NCBI RefSeq assembly: GCF_900177815.1
Contig: NZ_FXAZ01000002.1
Coordinates: 434,001 to 498,000, forward strand
DNA from: Paenibacillus aquistagni
GTDB taxonomy: Bacteria > Bacillota > Bacilli > Paenibacillales > Paenibacillaceae
Reading direction: 5' to 3'
Length of the DNA stretch: 64,000 nucleotides
The notes beneath the pieces are model-generated. The model had not been told where the DNA came from, did no database searches, and saw nothing but the letters and a program-made list of their open reading frames with translations. Each line of letters begins with the position of its first letter. Positions within the stretch are counted from its first letter, which is position 1. Position numbers and translations under genes: made by a program. Shown here in pieces: positions 27,085 to 36,615 of this stretch.

Positions 27085-28119
27085 TTACTTCAAAGAAAGA
27101 GAAGGAGCAGCAGCAACCTGATAGTAGCTGGAATACCACTCGATAAAGCGTTCAAGCCCTTCTTCAAGCGATGTGCTTGGCTTAAAGGATACCGCTCGAA
27201 ATAAATCATCTACATCCGCAAATGTCGATTCAACATCCCCATCTTGCATCGGCTTAAGCTCAATAATGGCTTTCTTGCCAACCAGCTTCTCCAGAATGCC
27301 AATAAAAGTCGTCAGCTCCACAGGATCATGATTGCCTATGTTGTACACACGATAAGGGGCATGGCTTGTAGCTGGATCAGGCTCCAAAGCATTCCACTCT
27401 GGATTCGTGCTAGGAATATGATCCATGACACGAACGATGCCCTCCACAATATCATCGATATAGGTGAAATCGCGTTTCATCTGTCCGAAGTTAAACAGCT
27501 GAATCGGCTGTTCAGCCACCAAACGCTGCGTGAAACTGTAGTAAGCCATATCGGGTCTCCCCCAAGGCCCATATACTGTAAAGAAGCGAAGCCCTGTCGT
27601 AGGAATGCCATAGAGATGGCTATAGGAATGAGCCATTAGCTCATTGGCCTTCTTCGTAGCGGCATAAAGGCTGACAGGATGGTTAACAGGATCTTGAACG
27701 GAAAAAGGAACTTTCACATTCGCTCCATACACCGAGCTTGAAGAAGCATATACCAAATGCTCAATCTGATGATGCCTGCATGCTTCAAGCACATGACCGA
27801 ATGCTGTCAGATTCGATTGCAAGTAGCTGTGCGGATTAATCAAGCTGTACCTCACGCCGGCTTGCGCTGCCAAATGGATCACTCGTCTGTAGCTCTTATG
27901 ACGAAACAGCTCATCCACACTGTCTTTATCCTCTAATTGCAGCTTGCGGAAGGTAAACCCAGGATGATCAAGCAGCTGTGCTAATCTTGCTTCTTTCAGC
28001 ATCGGATCATAATAATCGTTCATTGCGTCCACGCCTACTACTTCATAGCCTTGCTGAAGCAGCTGCTTGCTTACATGAAATCCAATAAATCCAGCAGCAC
28101 CCGTGACCAGTATTGTCAT
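27085..28119 (-). CDS. UDP-glucuronate 4-epimerase-like enzyme
   Basis: Extended short-chain dehydrogenase, 344 residues. The NAD motif VTGAAGFIGFHVSKQLL opens the protein, followed by AAQAGVRYSLINPHSYLQSN, the SSSSVYG strand, the catalytic YAATKKANE (near residue 150) and RFFTVYGPWGRPDMAYYSFT. The pattern AGVRYS plus GPWGRPDMA is typical of the LpsL/CapI type that interconverts UDP-glucuronate and UDP-galacturonate. With galU and ugd in the same locus, the pathway to UDP-galacturonate is complete. Substrate choice within the epimerase family is inferred from motifs. Confidence 0.88.
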   Translation of the reverse strand: MTILVTGAAGFIGFHVSKQLLQQGYEVVGVDAMNDYYDPMLKEARLAQLLDHPGFTFRKLQLEDKDSVDELFRHKSYRRVIHLAAQAGVRYSLINPHSYLQSNLTAFGHVLEACRHHQIEHLVYASSSSVYGANVKVPFSVQDPVNHPVSLYAATKKANELMAHSYSHLYGIPTTGLRFFTVYGPWGRPDMAYYSFTQRLVAEQPIQLFNFGQMKRDFTYIDDIVEGIVRVMDHIPSTNPEWNALEPDPATSHAPYRVYNIGNHDPVELTTFIGILEKLVGKKAIIELKPMQDGDVESTFADVDDLFRAVSFKPSTSLEEGLERFIEWYSSYYQVAAAPSLSLK

Positions 28120-28269
28120 TTCATCGCTCTCCCTAGAACTATATTTTCAATTCATTTATGTACAAAGCAACATGAAGACCTCATGCTCAGATCAATTATG
28201 CCAAAGCACTCTGAGGGCATGCATTTCCCCTAAAGCACGAACCCTTTGTGTTCCTGTAAGCATCAGCCA

Positions 28270-29616
28270 TCACAGCCTGACATCCGCAAGCTTCATGGTG
28301 CCATTGGCTTCGCGTGGAATCTCCGTCACAAACGTCAACTCCAGTTCAACCTCGCACAGCGGCTCAACAAGCGCCGTAAACCGTCTTCTGAAGCTCTGCT
28401 GCACATATTTTCGACTTCCTTGATCCCGCTCCTTCATGGCAATCAGAAGCTCGAATCGTCTTAATGTATGCTGTATAAGCTGTGCGCCATGAATTTCGAT
28501 GCCTTGCATGCCATCGATCATATGATTCACGACAAGCATGCTGATTCTTCTTCCATCCTCAAGCTGCAATTGATCGCCAATTCGCCCTTCGATGCTCTCA
28601 AGCCAATCCCATGAGACACCACAAGGACAAGATCCATGAGCCGTCCCCTTAGCTGCTCGATTGCCAATCTCATAGCGAATGAGCGGCATGCTCTTGCGAA
28701 GAAGGCCTGTCACCACAAGACGCCCCCATTCGCCTTGCTCGGTCGGGGTTCCATCCTCCCTTACCACTTCCACGATGCCAAACATCGGATGAATATGCTT
28801 ATGCCCATGACTGCATTCGAAGACGCCATATGCCCCCTCCTGAGAGCTGTGCACGTCATAAACCTTACTGCACAAGCTTTGTTCAATGACAGCCTTCCAT
28901 TCGGGTGCAAGCGTCTCCGCGGCGGCCATCGCGACGGTTCTGTTCTTGCGATAAAAAAGCGAATCTCCTGCCAGCTTCGCGAGTTCATAGATAGCAGAGG
29001 GATACCCTTCAATGTACTGCGGATCAAAGTCATTGATGAACCGCACAATCTCGTCCTTGTATCGTTTATGCAAATGATAGATGGACAGGTGCACCCCATT
29101 CGCGCCATGAGAATGAGATAGCCACGTTTGCCCTTCCTGCTTCATACACCCAAGCAGGTATATGGTCCGCGGCCGAGTTGTTCCGGTCACCTGCTTCTTC
29201 CACCAGTCAAAGATTGCCTGCTCCATTCCTCTCTCCTGAAGGGTGGCTTGCACCATTAAAGAGCTCCCTACAGCATCGCTCGCCGACCAACGAGCGGTTC
29301 CCATTGCGCTTTTTGCAGGGAAGAAGTGCAAATTATGTTTTTGCAGCGTATGTTTCTTTAATATCGGGAGCTCAAGCAGCAGATTCTCTAATGGTTCTTC
29401 TTGAAGCTTCAGCTCAGGATACATTTGCTGTCGCATGCGATAGTAAGGAATGGTCGTACAGGCATCCTGATAAATTTCCAAAAATCGATGCCGTTGATAG
29501 AGGGTCCATTCTTCCTTGGACATCTTCCAGAATTGCTTCGCTTTACCTCGGTAGGGCATACTGCACCATTGCGTAACAGCTCTATCCCTGCTTAATCGCG
29601 TCATCTGTAAGCTCAT
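28270..29616 (-). CDS. CapK/PaaK-like adenylate-forming protein (copy 2)
   Basis: A 448-residue member of the phenylacetate-CoA-ligase-like family often found in capsule loci as CapK. Recognisable parts are YIEGYPSAIYELAKL near residue 215, the VYDVHSSQEGAYGVFECSHG segment and TGLLRKSMPLIRYEIGNRA with the conserved RYxxGD-type motif changed to RYEIGN. SCPCG follows, like a zinc-binding knuckle. Members are proposed to activate a carboxylate for transfer to a polysaccharide, but no reaction is firmly established. The product is about 30 percent similar by eye to the CapK-like protein at 33.7-35.0 kb. The region upstream (29617-29892) holds no gene. Confidence 0.82.
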   Translation of the reverse strand: MSLQMTRLSRDRAVTQWCSMPYRGKAKQFWKMSKEEWTLYQRHRFLEIYQDACTTIPYYRMRQQMYPELKLQEEPLENLLLELPILKKHTLQKHNLHFFPAKSAMGTARWSASDAVGSSLMVQATLQERGMEQAIFDWWKKQVTGTTRPRTIYLLGCMKQEGQTWLSHSHGANGVHLSIYHLHKRYKDEIVRFINDFDPQYIEGYPSAIYELAKLAGDSLFYRKNRTVAMAAAETLAPEWKAVIEQSLCSKVYDVHSSQEGAYGVFECSHGHKHIHPMFGIVEVVREDGTPTEQGEWGRLVVTGLLRKSMPLIRYEIGNRAAKGTAHGSCPCGVSWDWLESIEGRIGDQLQLEDGRRISMLVVNHMIDGMQGIEIHGAQLIQHTLRRFELLIAMKERDQGSRKYVQQSFRRRFTALVEPLCEVELELTFVTEIPREANGTMKLADVRL

Positions 29617-29892
29617 CGCTCTATCAGCCTCTCCTTAGCTTCATCCTTTACAGAATCGTTTAGCATGCCTTTCGCATCGGTATGGATTCGCCTTGTCCTG
29701 ACTGACAAGGATGGATTCTCAGAGGCTTGCCATATAATCGGTTACGGCCCCAATCACGTCAGTTTATTCACGAATTACACTATTATGAATTCATGCATGC
29801 AATGCCTGCCCTAACAGCCTTTCATCCATCCCTTAACCCAAGCCGGACTTAGGCTGTAGCGTGATTGCACGCTTGACGCTTGCTTATACATG
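29617..29892. other. Gene-free gap inside the exopolysaccharide locus
   Basis: About 275 bases with no convincing coding frame. I see only a short stem AGCGTG/CACGCT near 29860 without a T-tract, and no clear promoter. It may mark the border between two transcription units. Confidence 0.4.
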
Positions 29893-31086
29893 CTAACCTC
29901 GTTCGTCTTGAAGAACAGCGGCATGCTGCTTAAGCTGCTTCTTGCCCTTTTGCTTCTTCAAAAGCAACTCCTCATAGAGCGACTCCGTATTTGCAATCGT
30001 TTGGGCAATCGTAAAATGCTCATGCACCCTCTCCTTCGCATGCTCACTAAACATCTGTCTTCCCGCATCCCCAATCTCGATCATCACTTTCATGGCTTGC
30101 AAGAGTCCATACTCATCTTCGGATTCAACGAGCAGCCCCGTCTCTTGGTCAATGACCACCTCAGGGGTACCTCCGACCGATGTTGCGATGGCAGGGGTCC
30201 CAGCAGCCATTGCTTCCAATACGACATTCGGCAGCCCTTCCCACTTTGAAGCAAGGACGAACACGTCTGCAGCCTGAAGCAGCTCCTGCACATTCGTGCA
30301 TACCCCCATGAACTCGACCTGCTTCTCCAGCTCTAGTTCGCGCACCTCGCGCTCTAGCTCGCCTCGCAGCTGGCCATCTCCAACGAGCACCAGCTTGGCC
30401 TGCTCATGCAGCATTGCCAATTTATGAAACGCAGATAGCAGCATACGGTGATTCTTCTGTGGATCAAGCCTTCCTACGCAAATAAAGACGAGGTCCGTGC
30501 GGCCTACACCCCATTGGCTGCGGATATCTTCTCTTCTGCTCATGCTGATCGGCGTAAAGCGCGAGAGATCAATGCCGTTGTAGATCACTTTCATCTTCTC
30601 TTCTCGAATGGTTCCTCTGTCTGCCTGCACCTGACCGGCCTTTTTGCATACCACCGTAACGCAGTCTGTCAGCCGATCGGTAAGCCTGAGCAGCCATTCT
30701 CGATGCCTTCCCCCGATATGCTCATTGCGAATAGAAGAGATCACAACCGGAATGTTCAGCAGCTTGCCGATGAACCTGCCTATAATATCCGCATGAAACA
30801 TATAGGAATGGATAATATCAGGCTGCAGCTTCCTCAAGTACATTAGAAGCTTGATAAAGCGAAAAGGGAGCTGCCATTTATGCTTGACCGTTAGCGAGTA
30901 CACCTCGACTTGATCGTGATGCAGCATATCGGCCACTTTTCCACCCGGCAGCAATGAGATCACCACGGTCCGATATTTTTCCGCATCCAAATGCTTTGCC
31001 GTATGATAGAGCATCATTTCTGCTCCGCCCATATACAAACCAGATATAAACTGGACAACCACCCGTTGTCTCATTTCCATCACCAC
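29893..31086 (-). CDS. Glycosyltransferase family 4
   Basis: A 397-residue GT-B enzyme. The N-terminal FISGLYMGGAEMMLYHTAKHL and HSYMFHADIIGR are typical of capsule GT4 proteins. The donor domain has VCVGRLDPQKNH-like FICVGRLDPQKNH and SKWEGLPNVVLEAMAAGTPAIATSVGGTPEV with the E-x7-E motif near residue 285. The listed start is a GTG immediately after the stop of the upstream polymerase gene. An ATG two codons in, and another at codon 5, are also possible. The basic C-terminus KKQKGKKQLKQ could bind membrane. Confidence 0.92.
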   Translation of the reverse strand: MVMEMRQRVVVQFISGLYMGGAEMMLYHTAKHLDAEKYRTVVISLLPGGKVADMLHHDQVEVYSLTVKHKWQLPFRFIKLLMYLRKLQPDIIHSYMFHADIIGRFIGKLLNIPVVISSIRNEHIGGRHREWLLRLTDRLTDCVTVVCKKAGQVQADRGTIREEKMKVIYNGIDLSRFTPISMSRREDIRSQWGVGRTDLVFICVGRLDPQKNHRMLLSAFHKLAMLHEQAKLVLVGDGQLRGELEREVRELELEKQVEFMGVCTNVQELLQAADVFVLASKWEGLPNVVLEAMAAGTPAIATSVGGTPEVVIDQETGLLVESEDEYGLLQAMKVMIEIGDAGRQMFSEHAKERVHEHFTIAQTIANTESLYEELLLKKQKGKKQLKQHAAVLQDERG

Positions 31087-32481
31087 TTAGCTATTAGTTA
31101 TGAAACTTCGAGGCCGCAGGAAGCTCATATTCGAAGTTTGAGGGGCAGCCACCTGCATATATTCCGCACACAAGCAGCCCAAAAAGGCCCACCGATATGC
31201 CCATACCAGTGAAGCCATCGAACCCCCTGTTCCTATGCCCGATACCCAAATAATGACCATTACGCCAAACAAACTTAATCCATAGGCCGACAGCAGTTCT
31301 TGATGATTACGGAACAGATAGAGAGAAAACCAAGTCAGTACAACCAGCAGCGCCATGTAGCCAAGACTGTACACCAGTCCGCCCTGCGCCAAATAAGTCA
31401 AGTAGGTGTTGTCGGAGGACACCTTCATAATCTCTGGCGGATATAATCCAATCCCATAAGGATTCTGGAAGAAAAAGTCAATCCAGTAGCCCCATGTTTC
31501 CTCTGATCTTCCGTGGAGATTGCGAAGGGAAGGATCATTCACATCTCCTTGCGCCAAGCTGATCATGGAGGTCACCCGCTGTTCGATGGATGGGGAATAC
31601 ATAGCCCCAAGCGTGAGCAGCAGGGTCGCGACTATAAGCGTCTTCCAAAAGACGCCAGTCCCGCTCCAGCGCTGCTTCTGGCTCAGCAGCACTTTAATGC
31701 CTAATGCCGCAACCATCCCGACCAAGAGCGCCAATAGTGTCGTTCGTCTCATGGACATGACGACCATGCCTAGACCTGTGATCAAGCCCATCCATTGTAC
31801 GGCCGAGCTTGGAATGGAGGACAGCACATGACTTAGCCCCTCTTGTGCCTGCTTTCTCATCTTCTTCGGGAACTTCATCAGCAGCACGAAGCAAATGATC
31901 GCTGAGGTCGAGCCCCATGTGGCGATGGAAAATGGAGCTTCAGTCAAGCCGGTTACGACATAATTCATAATCTCCGTCTCGCCGTTGCCCCGCACACGAA
32001 CAGGCTGCCAAGGCAGCACACTATAGTCAATCCACGGTGTATTTATCGCAATAAACTGCATAAGTCCATACATAAAATGAGGCAGGCTCACCCACACATA
32101 GGCTGTAACCAAATCTTTATACCGAATCAAGCCTTTCATGGAGGAATGATAGAACAGCCAGAAGGAAGAAGCGTACAGCACTGTTCTCAAGCTTGGCAGC
32201 ACACCGCCTAATAGTTCGCTTATCGTATAGGCCTGAAGTGACAAGCCCAGCAGCGGCACAAGACAGGTCAGCATTAAAAACAAGATTACAATCCCCTGAA
32301 TGGATCGTGTAAGCGTTAGAGTAGGCAGATGAACTCCGCGCTTTAACGTATGCAGAATCCATACCACAATAAGCATATCCAGCGGTCGCAAGAAGGATGG
32401 CAGCCTCAATGTTTCTTGAATAAACTCGTTGTACATCAGCGCTGCAATAAAGAGAACGAGCGTTCCATTCAACCGATTCAT
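31087..32481 (-). CDS. O-antigen ligase/Wzy-like polymerase membrane protein
   Basis: A 464-residue, very hydrophobic protein with about eleven membrane segments. It has a large outer loop of about 60 residues containing SIEQRVTSMISLAQGDVNDPSLRNLHGRSEETWGYW (about 320-360), and GIGLYPPEI just after. This layout is that of Wzy polymerases and O-antigen ligases, which share a fold and link repeat units outside the membrane. Because it sits with a flippase and Wzz-like protein, polymerase of a Wzx/Wzy pathway is the best reading. Start and stop are tightly coupled to the flanking glycosyltransferases (4-base overlap with the one upstream). Confidence 0.82.
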   Translation of the reverse strand: MNRLNGTLVLFIAALMYNEFIQETLRLPSFLRPLDMLIVVWILHTLKRGVHLPTLTLTRSIQGIVILFLMLTCLVPLLGLSLQAYTISELLGGVLPSLRTVLYASSFWLFYHSSMKGLIRYKDLVTAYVWVSLPHFMYGLMQFIAINTPWIDYSVLPWQPVRVRGNGETEIMNYVVTGLTEAPFSIATWGSTSAIICFVLLMKFPKKMRKQAQEGLSHVLSSIPSSAVQWMGLITGLGMVVMSMRRTTLLALLVGMVAALGIKVLLSQKQRWSGTGVFWKTLIVATLLLTLGAMYSPSIEQRVTSMISLAQGDVNDPSLRNLHGRSEETWGYWIDFFFQNPYGIGLYPPEIMKVSSDNTYLTYLAQGGLVYSLGYMALLVVLTWFSLYLFRNHQELLSAYGLSLFGVMVIIWVSGIGTGGSMASLVWAYRWAFLGCLCAEYMQVAAPQTSNMSFLRPRSFITNS

Positions 32482-33662
32482 CGTGGAGCATCTCCTATTC
32501 GATATGGGATGGGCTCATACAGAAGCTCGTCATATACCGATTGAATCTGTCTTGAGGTCTCCTCAGCGGAGAACCGCCTATGTACCGTGGCAAGCGCCTT
32601 GCCTGCTAATTGATCGCGCAGCGAAGCGTTCTGAATCAAGGTCTTCAATTGACGATAAAAATGGACAGGATCATTTGTATCAGACAACAGCCCATCCTCT
32701 TGATCCGTGAGAATCTCTGGAACGCCTCCAGCCGCCGTAGCAACAACGGCTGCCCCAGAGGCCATCGCTTCGATTACCACTCTGCCAAAAGGCTCGGACA
32801 CGGATGTTAATCCGAATACATCCATCGCGCGCATCCATTCCTCTGGATGAGCTTCATAGCCTTGCAGCTTGATGCGTGAGCCAAAGCCCGACTCCTCTAT
32901 CTGCGCTTGCAGCTGCTTCCGATAAGCGCCTCCCTCATAATCTTCGCCAATGACGATCGCATCAAAATCCAGCCCTTCTTCAAGACCTTGAATACAGGCT
33001 GCAATGAACCATTCCGGCCGTTTGGCCTTCTTCAGATTGCCCACGAATCCGACTAGCAGCCGATCGGGGTGAAGACCTAAGCGCTCTTTGACCTCGCGTT
33101 TCACGGCAGGATGCCAATAAGTGGACAAGTTCACGCCGTTATAGATAATCCGACTCGCCGGTTTTGCTGCTTGCTGCTCAAAGCGAAAAGATGTATTCTT
33201 CGCGATATAAATGAGGTAGTTCGCATAGCGAAGCCGGATCGTATCCAGCACATGATTGCCCTTCTCCTGCCTAATATGCCAAATGACCGGAATGCCCTGC
33301 TTTTTTGCCGCCACCCCCCAAGTTAGGATGGAGGTATCATCATTAAGATGAACTAGATCAGGCCGTTTTTCCTGCAAGTATTTGCGTGCGCTCACATAGG
33401 ATTCGCGGTACGCTTTTAAAGCGCGAAGCTTCCCCTTCCATCCAGCTGAATGATGAATGTTGCGAATCGAATTTTCATGAATGGGCACGATGCTCGTCTT
33501 CAGATTCATTTCACGATACAGCTCAGATGCAGGGCCTTCACCAGGATAAATGGCTTCAGCCTCCCAATGAGGGGAATGATTCAGATGATCAATAATCAAG
33601 GATGCCGATATAATAGATCCACCGACTTGAATGCCTGAATGAGGAAACACAACTTTTCTCAT
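32478..33662 (-). CDS. Glycosyltransferase family 4
   Basis: A 394-residue GT-B enzyme. N-terminal glycine loop SGIQVGGSIISASLIIDHL, IIYNGVNLSTYWHPA at the domain boundary, LVGFVGNLKKAKRPEW, and the donor-site motif VSEPFGRVVIEAMASGAAVVATAAGGVPEI near residue 300 with its two glutamates. It overlaps the polymerase gene and the upstream CapK-like gene by four bases at each end (ATGA), so the three are translated together. Sugar specificity is unknown. Confidence 0.92.
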   Translation of the reverse strand: MRKVVFPHSGIQVGGSIISASLIIDHLNHSPHWEAEAIYPGEGPASELYREMNLKTSIVPIHENSIRNIHHSAGWKGKLRALKAYRESYVSARKYLQEKRPDLVHLNDDTSILTWGVAAKKQGIPVIWHIRQEKGNHVLDTIRLRYANYLIYIAKNTSFRFEQQAAKPASRIIYNGVNLSTYWHPAVKREVKERLGLHPDRLLVGFVGNLKKAKRPEWFIAACIQGLEEGLDFDAIVIGEDYEGGAYRKQLQAQIEESGFGSRIKLQGYEAHPEEWMRAMDVFGLTSVSEPFGRVVIEAMASGAAVVATAAGGVPEILTDQEDGLLSDTNDPVHFYRQLKTLIQNASLRDQLAGKALATVHRRFSAEETSRQIQSVYDELLYEPIPYRIGDAPR

Positions 33663-35044
33663 GATGAGCTCACCCTATTTATAATATATCGATGCTTGCC
33701 TGTGACTGTTTCTTCAATCTTATCGACCACATGCACATGTACGAGCATTTCCTTTTCTACCAACACATCAAGCTTCTCCTTCAGCGCCTTGCAGTCTTGC
33801 TCCAGCTCTGCTTGTGTCCTGTCACCCGGGATGCAGTATACCTCTGCCACCCCAGCCTGCTCCTGAATAATCTGAAATCTGCGTACCCAGGTGCAGCCGA
33901 TGATTTCGAGCATAAAGAAAATGCCGTCCACCTTCGTCCCATTGCTTAAGGTTAAGTAATCCTGCGAGCGGCCTTGGACATGCTGGATCAAAGGCCAGCT
34001 TCGCTTGCATGAGCAGGGTTCCTCTGCCCAAGCTCCACGATCGCCAATCTGGTAGCGGATGAGCGGCATCGCCTTGTTCGTCAGAAGCGTAACGACGATC
34101 TCTCCAACCTCGCCTGGCGCCGCCCTCGTGCCATCTTCTCGAAGAATCTCGACCATATGCGTCGTTCCGCTTACATGCAGTCCACGATGATGGCTGCACT
34201 CGCAAGCAATATCCCCTACCTCGCGTGAACCATAGCGATTGAATACGGGCGCTCCAAATTGCGCCTCAATCTTGTCTCGCATCTCAGGAAACAAAGTTCC
34301 TGCAGAAGTCATAATCGCCTGCGGACGATGCTGAAGCTTTCTTGTCCCCTTCTCTAACAGCAGGGACAATTCATAGATGCTGTGCGCGTAAGCTAGAATC
34401 AGATCTGGCTTGAAGCGATTAATTTGATTGACAAAGCCCTCCATGCTTGCCGCGCTCATTTGATAGGAGCTCAGCGTCATTCTGCGATGTACGGCATTGC
34501 CGATCCGGCCAAAGAACGCATTGCGGCCCTTCTTCAGATCTCGCTGCGCCCCCCATAAGGTGAGCTTGCGCTGGCCGATTCTTGTGTTCGTCCATTCATC
34601 AAACAACAGCTTATTCGCTCTGGAATGATTGCGAAAATGCTCGTCTTGAAGGATTCTGGCCATCTTGCCGGTCGAGCCGCCAGAGCTGTTCCATCTTGCA
34701 TTGGGATAATTCCCTTTCGCACACAGCTGCAAGGAGTATTCTTCAAGCTCCTGCTTCGTAAGCAGCGGAATACGCTGGAATTGATCCCAAGAGAATGATT
34801 CCCACGTTATCCCCTGCTCATGAAAGAGCTTCTGATAATAAGGACTATGCTGCTCGGCGTGTCTCAGCAATTCATGAAGCTTGGTTTCAACATGGCGATT
34901 AAGCTCCTCTTCGCTTTGCCACTGCAGTTCGCGTTGACGAGTGAGAATCTCCCACACATTCCAGCCCTTCATTGCACTTCCTAATCGATAAATGCCCTCG
35001 TATACAGCCTCCTGTATCAATGACATAGCCTTCATCACCCTCAT
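33659..35044 (-). CDS. CapK/PaaK-like adenylate-forming protein (copy 1)
   Basis: A 461-residue protein of the phenylacetate-CoA-ligase-like family. It has the P-loop-like WNSSGGSTGKMARI near residue 118, YAHSIYELSLLLEKG near residue 220, the MTSAGTLFPEMRDKIEAQFG and NRYGSREVGDIACECSHH segments, and NKAMPLIRYQIGDRG containing the conserved RYxxGD arginine and aspartate. This copy keeps both the SSGGSTGK loop and the aspartate that copy 2 has lost, so it is the better candidate for an active enzyme. Its product in polysaccharide assembly is not known; activation of an acyl or amino-acid substituent is the usual suggestion. GAGGGTGAT before codon 7 makes a start at 35026 possible. Confidence 0.83.
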   Translation of the reverse strand: MRVMKAMSLIQEAVYEGIYRLGSAMKGWNVWEILTRQRELQWQSEEELNRHVETKLHELLRHAEQHSPYYQKLFHEQGITWESFSWDQFQRIPLLTKQELEEYSLQLCAKGNYPNARWNSSGGSTGKMARILQDEHFRNHSRANKLLFDEWTNTRIGQRKLTLWGAQRDLKKGRNAFFGRIGNAVHRRMTLSSYQMSAASMEGFVNQINRFKPDLILAYAHSIYELSLLLEKGTRKLQHRPQAIMTSAGTLFPEMRDKIEAQFGAPVFNRYGSREVGDIACECSHHRGLHVSGTTHMVEILREDGTRAAPGEVGEIVVTLLTNKAMPLIRYQIGDRGAWAEEPCSCKRSWPLIQHVQGRSQDYLTLSNGTKVDGIFFMLEIIGCTWVRRFQIIQEQAGVAEVYCIPGDRTQAELEQDCKALKEKLDVLVEKEMLVHVHVVDKIEETVTGKHRYIINRVSSS

Positions 35045-35064
35045 CCATTATCCTTAATACGGCT

Positions 35065-36519
35065 TTAGCCGTTCACTCGCTCTTTCACTTTTCCTTTATG
35101 CCAATAACGCTTTGTCATCTGACGAAGCTCGAACAGATCCATTATCCAACTGCTGATAACAAAAATGACCACACCGACGATAACCGACAGCACAACAAAG
35201 CCTACGCCCGTGTATGTTCGAAGCGGCCATATCAATAGAGCCATCAAGCCTGCTGCAAGAGTCGCCTTGCCCATATCCTTCAGCGGCAGCTTAACGGGCA
35301 GGAGCTGGTAGGCTATTATCCAGCCGTAGCCAATTCCAAGCGCATAAGCCACTGAAGTGCCGATTAAAGAACCATAGATGCCGAAGATTGGAACAAGCCA
35401 TAAGTTGAGCAGCAGATTGGACACTGCTGCAAGTCCTGTTGGCAGCAGCTGTTTCCTCGTTGATTTCATCGTTTGGAAGATGACATCCACACCATACATC
35501 TTCATGCATCGAATAAACCCGGTAAAGGCGACAATCGGGATAATGGATACGGCAATGGCTCGATACTCTTCTCCAAACATCGTATTAACGAGGCTTGGCG
35601 CCAGCACAGACAGTCCGACTGCTGCAGGCAGGCCAATGCCAAACAACCAGCCAATGTTGGCACCGATAGACAACGATGCCTCCTTCTGGCCATGGCGCTC
35701 CATCGTCTTGATCACAATTGGCAATGCCCCTAGATTAATGATCATAAATATAGTCGTGAGCGAATTTTCCGTAAAATCAAACGACATGGCGTACGCTCCC
35801 GCTTCCTCTAGGCCCAATACCTTCCCGATCACGATGCGGTCTGTAATATGAATGATCGTGCTTAAAGCAAAGGTCAGCGTAAGCGGAAGTCCATAATGAA
35901 GCAGCTCACGCAGGAGCTTGAGGTCAACATGCCGAATACGTATGTGCTTGGTCCAAATGGTCACGGTTGGAATGGCAGCAGATAACAGCAGCCCAGTAAA
36001 GAGTCCCCCAAGCAGACCGTAGGCACCCAATCCATAACCGATGGCCAGCAAGCTTAGGAGAAACACAAGCACGGCTCTAATAAGGGACAGAATCCCGTAC
36101 TTTATCCCCTGCATCTGGGATCTAAAGAACGTTAATTGGAGCTCAAACCAAGCCTGAGCCCATCCAATCAGCATACTCATCAGCCAAAGGCCTGCAATGC
36201 CGGCCGTCGATCCCATCACGATATAACCAATGGAGCTTAGTGAAGCGGTCAGGACAACCACAATCATAAATGCAGCTGCCACCGTGGACAGCGAGCGGCT
36301 CATCTGTCCTGCTTCTATGTCTCTTGGAAAAAATCGAAGAAAACCAAGCCTCAGCCACTGGAACATAACGGAATTCAAAAAGCTGACTACCGTCATTGCA
36401 AGGGCAAATACGCCGTATTCCTCTGGCAGCATCATCCGCGAATAGACGGCAACGCTTAGGAAGGTGATCACACCTGGGATTCCATGAGAGAAGAAATAGA
36501 GAATAATCTGCTTTAACAT
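35065..36519 (-). CDS. Polysaccharide flippase (Wzx/MATE-like, MOP superfamily)
   Basis: A 484-residue membrane protein with about fourteen hydrophobic segments, starting MLKQIILYFFSHGIPGVITFLSVAVYSRMMLPEEYGVFALA, the usual N-terminus of polysaccharide-export MOP proteins. It moves lipid-linked repeat units to the outer leaflet. The open frame continues 36 codons upstream through the gene-free leader, but the ATG at 36519 has AAGGAAG eight bases before it and fits the family. The gene follows the structured gap at 36520-36875 and a candidate terminator, so its expression may depend on readthrough. Confidence 0.9.
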   Translation of the reverse strand: MLKQIILYFFSHGIPGVITFLSVAVYSRMMLPEEYGVFALAMTVVSFLNSVMFQWLRLGFLRFFPRDIEAGQMSRSLSTVAAAFMIVVVLTASLSSIGYIVMGSTAGIAGLWLMSMLIGWAQAWFELQLTFFRSQMQGIKYGILSLIRAVLVFLLSLLAIGYGLGAYGLLGGLFTGLLLSAAIPTVTIWTKHIRIRHVDLKLLRELLHYGLPLTLTFALSTIIHITDRIVIGKVLGLEEAGAYAMSFDFTENSLTTIFMIINLGALPIVIKTMERHGQKEASLSIGANIGWLFGIGLPAAVGLSVLAPSLVNTMFGEEYRAIAVSIIPIVAFTGFIRCMKMYGVDVIFQTMKSTRKQLLPTGLAAVSNLLLNLWLVPIFGIYGSLIGTSVAYALGIGYGWIIAYQLLPVKLPLKDMGKATLAAGLMALLIWPLRTYTGVGFVVLSVIVGVVIFVISSWIMDLFELRQMTKRYWHKGKVKERVNG

Positions 36520-36571
36520 TTCATCATCTTCCTTTCGAACAGAGCACAACTTGTCGTGTTGTACACTCTTA

Positions 36572-36615
36572 GAAAAGAAAAAATGAAAATGAGCTAGGGC
36601 ATCTAACCCTGCCTC
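36572..36615 (-). terminator. Candidate internal terminator between BY-kinase and flippase
   Basis: Minus strand: outer pairs GAG/CTC and inner stem AGGG/CCCT (36591-36615) followed by a U-rich run with few interruptions (ATTTTCATTTTTTCTTTT). The stem is short, so it is a moderate terminator at best. It stands inside what is otherwise one leftward operon. Confidence 0.45.
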
